This document shows positions 1-4,976 of a DNA stretch of 6,028 nucleotides, piece by piece (the first letter of the stretch is position 1; each line of letters begins with the position of its first letter). The DNA is from Ignavibacteriaceae bacterium (GTDB taxonomy: Bacteria > Bacteroidota > Ignavibacteria > Ignavibacteriales > Ignavibacteriaceae). A program made the position numbers and the translations under genes. Below the pieces are notes generated by a model. The model saw nothing but the letters and a program-made list of their open reading frames with translations. It was not told the origin of the DNA and ran no database searches. The stretch lies in contig JAPHUI010000215.1 in assembly GCA_026193755.1 (NCBI GenBank), positions 1 through 6,028 of the forward strand, written 5' to 3'.

Positions 1-135
1 CGATTAATTATTCATGGTGTTTTGCATTTGCTTAATTATGACGATAATAACAAAAAAAACAAAGCTAATATGAAACAAATGGAAAATAAGTTGATAAATA
101 GATATAATTTTACTTTATTAGTAGGTAAGCAATAG
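1..135 (+). CDS. ybeY: YbeY endoribonuclease / rRNA maturation factor, C-terminal fragment
   Basis: Frame 1 is open from the first base of the window to a TAG at 133-135, giving 44 residues. They begin RLIIHGVLHLLNYDD, which is the diagnostic YbeY metal-site motif (H-G-x-L-H-L-x-x-Y-x-[HD]). The family is a metal-dependent single-strand endoribonuclease that acts in 16S rRNA 3'-end maturation and ribosome quality control; the metal ligands are normally three His. Here the ligands are His5, His9 and, at the third position, Asp15. From family knowledge, Asp at this place is usual in Bacteroidota-type YbeY, so this is probably a lineage trait and not damage. The rest of the fragment is Lys/Asn-rich and ends in the usual C-terminal helix (MENKLINRYNF). 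The N-terminal two thirds, about 100 residues, lie upstream of the window. Identification is firm because of the motif; activity cannot be judged from the fragment. Confidence 0.88.
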   Translation, partial: RLIIHGVLHLLNYDDNNKKNKANMKQMENKLINRYNFTLLVGKQ

Positions 136-160
136 AGGGTCTATGGTTTTCTGGATGTTC

Positions 161-198
161 AGGCTATTAATTCACAAAACAAACTATGATTAATGCCT
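161..198 (+). terminator. Stem-loop downstream of ybeY, possible terminator
   Basis: AGGC at 161-164 plus ATTAAT at 166-171 pair with ATTAATGCCT at 189-198, giving a 10-bp stem with one bulged T (165) and a 17-nt loop. It starts 25 nt after the ybeY stop codon and is followed within about 5 nt by a T-rich stretch (CAATTTTAATAATT). Position and T-rich tail fit a factor-independent terminator for ybeY, but the long loop and the interrupted T tract make it a weak one. A structured leader element is an alternative. Nothing else recognisable lies in the gap 136-318 apart from the second stem-loop. Confidence 0.35.
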
Positions 199-286
199 CG
201 CAATTTTAATAATTATACGAACCATACTTTTAATCATACTAAAAATTTATTCTGTTTCTTTTTTCCTTCATTTTATTCAAAGCAGG

Positions 287-313
287 ATCTTATCATTCTT
301 TTTAGAATAAGAT
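287..313 (+). promoter_or_regulatory. Stem-loop just upstream of the xerC start codon
   Basis: ATCTTA (287-292) and TTCT (296-299) pair with AGAA (304-307) and TAAGAT (308-313). This makes a 10-bp stem with a 3-nt bulge (TCA, 293-295) and a TTTT loop (300-303). The 3' foot ends only 5 nt before the ATG at 319, where a Shine-Dalgarno sequence would sit, and no such sequence is present. If transcribed, it would place structure next to the ribosome entry site. No T tract follows, so it is not a standard terminator. The pairing is seen directly; a regulatory role is inference. Confidence 0.4.
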
Positions 314-318
314 AATTT

Positions 319-1200
319 ATGAATATTCAACAATTATTGGATGGTTATATAATTTACATCCGCAACATCCGACGTTATTCCTCAAATACCGTAAAAGCGT
401 ATCAATCTGATCTGATAGATTTCGTAAAATATTGCGATGATAATAATAAATCGGATATTGAATTGATAAATGATCGTTTTGTAAAGTCTTATTTAATGAA
501 TTTAAGTGAAAAGAAGATAGAAAAGATATCTATCGTCAGAAAACTTTCTTCATTAAGAAGCTTGTTTAGATTTGCGTTCAAAGAAGATTTAATTAAACAA
601 AATCCTACTTCTCAATTGAGAAACCCAAAAACCTCAAAGAAACTTCCGGAAATAACCTCCACAGAAAATATTCTAAAGACTTTTACTTTGGCGGATGAGG
701 CAGATAATAATCCAAAATTAGTTAAAGTCATTTTTGAGCTTCTTTATGGCTGTTCACTTCGGGTATCCGAGTTATGCAAACTTAAAGCAGGTAATATTGA
801 TTTAGAAAAAAATGTAATTCGTGTATTTGGCAAAGGTTCAAAAACCAGGATTGTACCTGTAGGTGAAGAATCTAAAAAAAATCTTGTAGAATACTTACAA
901 GCTTTTCCTATAAAAAATTACTCGGACCCTCTAATCAGAAATAAAGCAGGTAAAAAAGTTTACGAAAAATATATCTACCGTATAGTACACAAATATCTGA
1001 GCAAAGTAACAGATATTAAAAAGAAAAGCCCTCATATTTTAAGACATAGCTCTGCAACACATATGCTTGATAATGGAGCCGATCTCAGGGCTGTGAAAGA
1101 AATACTGGGTCATGAAAATTTAAAAACTACTCAGATTTATACTCACGTTAGTATTGAAAGATTGAAACAATCATATAAAAAATCTCATCCAAAATCTTAG
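319..1200 (+). CDS. xerC: Tyrosine recombinase, XerC/XerD family
   Basis: This 293-residue protein has the full Xer architecture: an N-terminal SAM-like core-binding domain (about residues 4-90, with the typical RRYSSNTVKAYQSDL segment) and a C-terminal catalytic domain (about 108-288). All six catalytic positions are visible: Arg148 (SLRVSEL), Lys172 (GKGSK), His239 and Arg242 (HILRH), His265 (LGHENL) and the nucleophile Tyr274 (TQIYTHV). Length and residue spacing fit E. coli XerC slightly better than XerD, but XerD or a single Xer of the lineage cannot be excluded. In the cytoplasm these enzymes resolve chromosome dimers at dif near the terminus, normally with FtsK. The ATG at 319 is chosen because the standard N-terminal helix starts there; it has no Shine-Dalgarno sequence and follows a stem-loop. 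It is the first gene of a likely operon with hpf and hprK. No integrase-like context (att repeats, cargo, adjacent tRNA) is seen, so it is read as a core gene. Confidence 0.93.
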   Translation: MNIQQLLDGYIIYIRNIRRYSSNTVKAYQSDLIDFVKYCDDNNKSDIELINDRFVKSYLMNLSEKKIEKISIVRKLSSLRSLFRFAFKEDLIKQNPTSQLRNPKTSKKLPEITSTENILKTFTLADEADNNPKLVKVIFELLYGCSLRVSELCKLKAGNIDLEKNVIRVFGKGSKTRIVPVGEESKKNLVEYLQAFPIKNYSDPLIRNKAGKKVYEKYIYRIVHKYLSKVTDIKKKSPHILRHSSATHMLDNGADLRAVKEILGHENLKTTQIYTHVSIERLKQSYKKSHPKS

Positions 1201-1209
1201 GAGATAATC

Positions 1210-1512
1210 ATGAACATTAAAATAACCGCCCGTAAGTTTAAGGCAAGGGAAACGTTGAAGGATCATATAAAAGAAGAAGTTAAATCATTGTTAAAAATAA
1301 ATGACGATATAATAAGCGCTGACATTATACTTAGTTTTCAGAATTCTCACGATAGTATTAAAAAAGCAGAAATAACAATTCATCTTCCGGGACAAATATT
1401 TGTTGCAAGAGAAGAATCGGAGGAATTTACTAAATCAGTTAGCGCAGCAGTGGAAAAATTATTACGGCAATTAAAAACTTTAAAATCGAAAAGAAAAAGC
1501 AGGGTCAAATGA
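1210..1512 (+). CDS. hpf: Ribosome hibernation-promoting factor, short form (HPF/RaiA family)
   Basis: The 100-residue product has the HPF/YfiA fold order beta-alpha-beta-beta-beta-alpha. It begins MNIKITARKFKARETLKDHI, has a central strand pair (ISADIILSF, KAEITIHLPGQIFVA), and a second helix with the family pattern FTKSVSAAVEKLLRQL. The tail is very basic (KTLKSKRKSRVK). These proteins bind the 30S decoding region and keep idle ribosomes inactive in stationary phase or starvation. The C-terminal dimerisation domain of long HPF (about 180 residues) is absent, so this is the short type. The start is well supported: AGGAG at 1199-1203 lies at proper spacing and overlaps the TAG stop of the recombinase gene, indicating co-transcription. 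Its stop overlaps the hprK start by 4 nt. Regulation may come from outside the window, since no separate promoter is evident. Confidence 0.9.
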   Translation: MNIKITARKFKARETLKDHIKEEVKSLLKINDDIISADIILSFQNSHDSIKKAEITIHLPGQIFVAREESEEFTKSVSAAVEKLLRQLKTLKSKRKSRVK

Positions 1513-2522
1513 TAGACATTAATGAGAAATCAGTTTCCAGAAAGGAATCTATTACTGTTAATTTCTTCTACAAGAGAGCAAAAAAAATAGGAAAGCTCGA
1601 ACTACTGTCAAAGAATCCTGATGAGGAAAGAAAAATAACTGATCAGAATTTGCATAGACCCGGTTTAGCGTTAGCAGGTTTTTTCGATTTGTTTTCATAT
1701 AGTCGCATTCAGGTTTTTGGGAACACAGAGGTTAAGTATTTAAAAAGCCTTTCAGATGATAAACAGAAAAAGGCTTTACTCTCTATTTTTAAGTTTAATG
1801 TGCCATGCATAATATTAACCAACAATAATAAACCAAATCCGATTTTATTAAAATTAGCAGAAGAAAAAAGAGTACCCGTCTTTGGAACGCCATATTCGAC
1901 GACAAAATTGGTGTATTTATTAAGTGATTTTCTGGATGATCAATTTTCGGAAAGAATTACAATGCATGGATCTTTTGTGGATATTTACGGCGTAGGGATT
2001 TGTTTTGTAGGTAAATCTGGAGTTGGAAAAAGTGAAGTTGCCCTGGATCTTGTAGAGAGGGGGCACAGATTGGTAGCCGACGATGTGATTATTTTAACTA
2101 AAAAAGGTGAGGGGATACTTATGGGCTCTGGTACGGAGATTGCCAAGCATTATATGGAGTTAAGGGGTCTTGGTATTATTGATATTGAAAGAATCTTTGG
2201 AATACGTGCGATAAGGTATCAAAAAAGGCTGGAAATACTAGTAGAATTGGAAATATGGAATGATAAAACTCATTATACAAGAACAGGATTGGAAGAACAG
2301 ACTTTTTCAATTTCAGGAATTGAAATCCCTTACATCAAATTACCGATTTTACCAGGGAAAAATATTACTGTTATATCTGAAGTAATTGCCCTTGATTATC
2401 TTCTAAAGCATTATGGGTATAATGCAGCTGAAATATTTAAAAACAGGCTTTCTGAGCGAATTTCAGACAAAAATTCTAGTGCTCAGCGAGCAACTGAATA
2501 TTTTGAACATGACTTTGAATAA
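1509..2522 (+). CDS. hprK: HPr kinase/phosphorylase
   Basis: This 337-residue protein matches both HprK domains. The N-terminal domain (about 14-145) contains LHRPGLALAGFFDLFSYSRI. The C-terminal kinase domain (about 146-320) has MHG with His153, a Walker A loop GKSGVGKS at 168-175, the catalytic Asp pair at 191-192 (ADDV) and the family signature MELRGLGIIDI at 216-226. HprK phosphorylates a regulatory Ser of HPr with ATP or PPi and also removes that phosphate, linking carbon or phosphate status to PTS signalling. The loop usually reading PVRPGRN is PILPGKN here (279-285), so the first Arg is Leu and the second is Lys. The protein is somewhat longer than Firmicute forms (about 310) through about 13 extra residues at the N terminus and a polar C-terminal tail. 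The ATG overlaps the hpf stop (ATGA), with AGGG at 1501-1504 as ribosome-binding site, so translation is probably coupled. No HPr or EIIA gene is in this window. Confidence 0.94.
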   Translation: MIDINEKSVSRKESITVNFFYKRAKKIGKLELLSKNPDEERKITDQNLHRPGLALAGFFDLFSYSRIQVFGNTEVKYLKSLSDDKQKKALLSIFKFNVPCIILTNNNKPNPILLKLAEEKRVPVFGTPYSTTKLVYLLSDFLDDQFSERITMHGSFVDIYGVGICFVGKSGVGKSEVALDLVERGHRLVADDVIILTKKGEGILMGSGTEIAKHYMELRGLGIIDIERIFGIRAIRYQKRLEILVELEIWNDKTHYTRTGLEEQTFSISGIEIPYIKLPILPGKNITVISEVIALDYLLKHYGYNAAEIFKNRLSERISDKNSSAQRATEYFEHDFE

Positions 2523-2535
2523 CATAGATAATCGC

Positions 2536-2566
2536 TTGATTCGTTAACTCGAAATCTTTAATTTTG
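2536..2566 (+). promoter_or_regulatory. Bacteroidota-type primary sigma promoter for the M23 gene
   Basis: TTG at 2536-2538 is followed after 20 bp by TAATTTTG at 2559-2566, an exact match to the Bacteroidota -33/-7 pattern (TTG, 19-21 bp, TAnnTTTG). It lies in the 55-bp gap between hprK and the peptidase gene. The -7 box ends 11 nt before the ATG at 2578, so a start site at the usual distance would leave a 5' leader of only a few nucleotides. There is no Shine-Dalgarno sequence in this gap. The match is direct; use as a promoter is inference. Confidence 0.6.
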
Positions 2567-2577
2567 CGCGTCGATTT

Positions 2578-3519
2578 ATGAAAAAAATATTCTACTTTTC
2601 AAAACCCAACCTTAAGTACGTTGAAATTAAGCATTTCAAATTAAAACTATTTTCTATTCTTTTTATTTCAGCGTTATTATTTGCGCTTGTATTTATGATA
2701 TTCTATTATTTTATTGATTTAGGAACTAATTCAAACACTACTATCTATACTTTAAAAAGAGAAAATAATGAGCTAAAAAAGGAAATTGAAAGAATTACCT
2801 CATCCTATAAAAATTTAGTTACAGAAATGGACAGCATCTCAATATTAAATAAAGAACTAAGAACCGTCGCTAATTTGGAACCCATATCTGATGAAGAGAG
2901 ACTAGCGGGAACTGGTGGAAGTGAAGAATTTTTACTTTCCGGTTTAAACATCAAAGATATTGAAACTAAGAAGATGTTATCGTATGTAGATGATATGATT
3001 AAGCTTGTGGACTTTGAAAAAAGTCAGGCAAAAGAAATTGCAAATAAAATAAAAATAAACCGCGAATTGTATTCCTGTCTTCCTGCAATGAAACCGACAG
3101 TAGGCCATTATTCGATTAACGGTTTCGGAATGAGAATACATCCAATTCTGGGGATAAGGAAATTTCACAGTGGATTGGATATTAACTGTGATTATGGTAC
3201 ACCTGTCCACGCACCTGGAATAGGAAAAGTTGTTGCTGTTGAAAGACAAAGTGGATTTGGTCTGGTGGTTGAAATAGACCACGGTTTCGGATATTTGACG
3301 ATTTACGCACACCTTTCTAAAGCGCTTGTAAAAAGAGGTGATTCTGTAACCAGAGGGCAAGTTATCGCAAAATCAGGTAACTCAGGACTTTCATCCGGTC
3401 CTCATTTGCATTATGAAGTTCATCACGATGGAAAAGCACTAAATCCAATAGACTTTTTCTTTGATGAATACACTTTTTTAGATCTGGATACCTCTACTAT
3501 ATCTCTATCGGAAAAATAA
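2578..3519 (+). CDS. Membrane-anchored M23 family metallopeptidase
   Basis: This 313-residue protein starts with a short basic cytoplasmic segment (1-23). A single hydrophobic helix follows (about 24-46), then a predicted coiled coil (about 55-96, LKRENNELKKEIERI) and a C-terminal LytM/M23 domain (about 180-292). The zinc site is complete: His197 and Asp201 (HSGLD) and His278 of the HLH at 276-278, with His245 (YAHL) and His276 as catalytic histidines. M23 enzymes cleave peptide crosslinks of peptidoglycan. The topology places the enzyme outside the inner membrane, with the coiled coil suggesting partners or oligomers in the division or elongation machinery. Because the active site is intact it is more likely an enzyme than an EnvC-like activator, although cleavage specificity cannot be read from the sequence. 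The ATG directly precedes the basic segment and has no Shine-Dalgarno sequence. A good promoter lies just upstream, so it probably starts its own transcription unit. Confidence 0.92.
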   Translation: MKKIFYFSKPNLKYVEIKHFKLKLFSILFISALLFALVFMIFYYFIDLGTNSNTTIYTLKRENNELKKEIERITSSYKNLVTEMDSISILNKELRTVANLEPISDEERLAGTGGSEEFLLSGLNIKDIETKKMLSYVDDMIKLVDFEKSQAKEIANKIKINRELYSCLPAMKPTVGHYSINGFGMRIHPILGIRKFHSGLDINCDYGTPVHAPGIGKVVAVERQSGFGLVVEIDHGFGYLTIYAHLSKALVKRGDSVTRGQVIAKSGNSGLSSGPHLHYEVHHDGKALNPIDFFFDEYTFLDLDTSTISLSEK

Positions 3520-3520
3520 T

Positions 3521-3742
3521 ATGATTTGGACAGTTGAACTTGCTGCTTATCTGGATGACGCTCCCTGGCCTGCAACTAAAGATGAACTTATCGAATATGC
3601 AGATAGAATAGGAGCGCCATACGAAGTAATCGAAAATTTAAAAGAACTTGAAGATAGTGATGAACCTTACGAATCGATAGAAGATATTTGGCCAGATTAT
3701 CCTTCCGATGAAGACTTCTTCTATAACGAAGATGAATTCTAA
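3521..3742 (+). CDS. Small acidic DUF2795 protein
   Basis: This 73-residue protein resembles the DUF2795 family common in Bacteroidota and relatives. Recognisable segments are LAAYLDDAPWPATKDELIEYADRIGAP (about 7-33), then NLKELEDSDEPYESIEDIWPDYP (39-61) and an acidic, aromatic C terminus (DEDFFYNEDEF). It has 24 Asp/Glu against three Lys/Arg, with no signal peptide, membrane segment or cysteine, so a small soluble cytoplasmic protein is expected. The APWPATKDELIEYA part looks like a short helical, possibly nucleic-acid- or protein-binding module, but the function is unknown. The ATG is 1 nt after the stop of the peptidase gene, with no clear Shine-Dalgarno sequence, so translation probably depends on the upstream gene. 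The holB start is 23 nt beyond its stop. The position between cell-wall and replication genes suggests co-expression but gives no specific role. Confidence 0.85.
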   Translation: MIWTVELAAYLDDAPWPATKDELIEYADRIGAPYEVIENLKELEDSDEPYESIEDIWPDYPSDEDFFYNEDEF

Positions 3743-3765
3743 CCAGTGCAAATAGCACTCCGGTT
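3741..3765 (+). promoter_or_regulatory. Stem-loop filling the gap before holB
   Basis: AACCAGTGC at 3741-3749 pairs with GCACT at 3755-3759 and GGTT at 3762-3765. This gives a 9-bp stem with a bulged CC (3760-3761) and an AAATA loop. The 5' arm begins inside the TAA stop of the DUF2795 gene (3740-3742), and the 3' arm ends at the base before the holB ATG (3766), so the hairpin is exactly the intergenic region. It replaces any Shine-Dalgarno sequence. No T tract follows, so it is not a standard terminator. It may tune coupled translation or mRNA processing; that is inference. Confidence 0.5.
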
Positions 3766-4881
3766 ATGAATTCAATTCTTAATCAAATTCCCGGGCAGAA
3801 GAGAGTAAAAATTACTCTTAATAATTTTCTTCAGTCTAAAACAATTCCTCATGCTTTTCTTTTCTCAGGCCTCGCTGGTGTTGGCAAAGACAATGCTGCA
3901 ATAAAGTTTATCCAGGCTATTGTCCAAAACTCAAATGTGAAGGAACCGGAAAAATTCAGCAGGTTGATTGAACATTTATCCGAGCCTCAGGTTAAATTTA
4001 TTTTTCCACTACCACGTGGTAAAAATGAAACAGATACTAGTTCGCCAACAGAAAAACTTAGTAATGAGGATCTTGATTTGGTAAAGGAACAAATTGAAAT
4101 AAAGGCAGCAAATCCATTTCATAAAATTTCCATTCCAAAAGCTAACACAATAAAGATTAACAGTATTCGTGATATTAAAAAGTTTCTTTCTCTTAATTAT
4201 AGCGAAATTGGTTACAGACTGATACTGATTTCTGATGCACACTTAATGAACGACGCAGCTCAAAACGCTCTCTTGAAAAATCTGGAAGAACCACCGGAAA
4301 ATGTTATATTTATACTAACCACTTCGGACGTTTCCAGATTAAGACCTACAGTCATATCTCGCTGCTGGAAAATAAGTTTTGATCCATTAGCTGAAGACGA
4401 AATTGTCTTCATCTTAACTAAATATTTTGAAGTTGAACAAACAGTTGCTGAAGAAGTATCTCCATTTGCAATGGGTTCTGTTCATTCAGCTTTGAATCTT
4501 ATCGAACTTAATATCCATGATCTTAAAGAAAAAATAATATCTGTTCTTAGATATTCTTTTGGAAGAAAGTTCTATTCAGCATTTGATGAATTGAATTCAA
4601 TTCTTTCAGATCAGGGAGCTTCTAACTATCCTATAATAGTAGGAATGATAACAGCATGGATTAATGATCTTCAGAAACATCGATTAAATATTAAGAAATT
4701 CTATTACAAAAATTACTCTGACACTTTGGGAAAATTTAATAGCAAATTTCCAGATGCTGATCTCAGTGATATCACGGCACAACTTGATAGATTATCCAGT
4801 CTTTCTAGAAATAATATAAATCCTTCTTTACTATACGCCAGCCTCATATTTGAATTATCGTCTGTAGTTCTTCAAAAATAA
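3766..4881 (+). CDS. holB: DNA polymerase III, delta' subunit (clamp loader)
   Basis: This 371-residue protein has the layout of a clamp-loader AAA+ subunit. The opening IPGQKRVKITLNNFLQSKTIPHAFLFSG is typical, followed by a P-loop-like GLAGVGKD (35-42), a Walker B-like strand LILISDAHLM (152-161), ALLKNLEEPP (168-177) and the RPTVISRC sensor/SRC motif (193-200). The C-terminal half (about 205-371) is helical, as in the collar domain. Delta' is the stator of the complex that opens and loads the sliding clamp. The P-loop ends in Asp rather than Ser/Thr, in line with delta' often not hydrolysing ATP. The four-cysteine zinc module normally after the P-loop is absent; that region (54-86) has no Cys, and Cys200 of the SRC motif is the only cysteine before the collar. 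Presence of SRC and the degenerate P-loop favours delta' over tau/gamma. The start follows a stem-loop and has no Shine-Dalgarno sequence; a later start would remove the conserved N terminus. Confidence 0.9.
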   Translation: MNSILNQIPGQKRVKITLNNFLQSKTIPHAFLFSGLAGVGKDNAAIKFIQAIVQNSNVKEPEKFSRLIEHLSEPQVKFIFPLPRGKNETDTSSPTEKLSNEDLDLVKEQIEIKAANPFHKISIPKANTIKINSIRDIKKFLSLNYSEIGYRLILISDAHLMNDAAQNALLKNLEEPPENVIFILTTSDVSRLRPTVISRCWKISFDPLAEDEIVFILTKYFEVEQTVAEEVSPFAMGSVHSALNLIELNIHDLKEKIISVLRYSFGRKFYSAFDELNSILSDQGASNYPIIVGMITAWINDLQKHRLNIKKFYYKNYSDTLGKFNSKFPDADLSDITAQLDRLSSLSRNNINPSLLYASLIFELSSVVLQK

Positions 4882-4899
4882 GATTTCCTAATTCTACGT

Positions 4900-4936
4900 A
4901 AAAAATTAATATCTGATTCTTAGTAATTATTTTTTT
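4900..4936 (+). terminator. AT-rich hairpin after holB, candidate terminator
   Basis: Bases 4900-4916 can pair with 4920-4936 around a TTC loop: 17 opposed positions with three mismatches and one G-T pair. The outer six pairs are A6 against T6, ending in a seven-T run at 4930-4936. It sits 18 nt beyond the holB stop and about 40 nt before the next start codon. A-run/hairpin/T-run symmetry fits a bidirectional factor-independent terminator, but the stem holds only one G-C pair and could be chance in such AT-rich DNA. Confidence 0.4.
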
Positions 4937-4976
4937 AATTTTCGTTACAAATTAATTAAAATATTCAGAGGGCAAT

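Noticed and set aside
319..1200. The tyrosine recombinase as a phage or island integrase
   Set aside because: It has compact Xer length and spacing, sits in an operon with core genes, and no tRNA, att-like direct repeats or cargo genes are seen. No dif-like site was recognised in the window either.
2977..3360. 127-codon open frame on the minus strand inside the M23 gene
   Set aside because: It lies wholly within a strongly supported peptidase gene, has no recognisable domain, and its Cys/His/Arg-rich make-up is typical of an antisense shadow.
4009..4242. 77-codon open frame on the minus strand inside holB
   Set aside because: It is antisense to a conserved gene, with low-complexity Phe/Ile/Cys-rich content and no family resemblance.
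3767..4605. A 14-bp direct repeat (TGAATTCAATTCTT) at 3767-3780 and 4592-4605
   Set aside because: Both copies fall inside holB in the same frame (encoding NSIL) in AT-rich DNA; a chance match with no other repeat features.
4936..4943. TAATTTTC before the thiolase gene as a -7 promoter box
   Set aside because: It misses the final G of TAnnTTTG, no TTG lies at the right distance upstream, and it overlaps the T run of the probable terminator.
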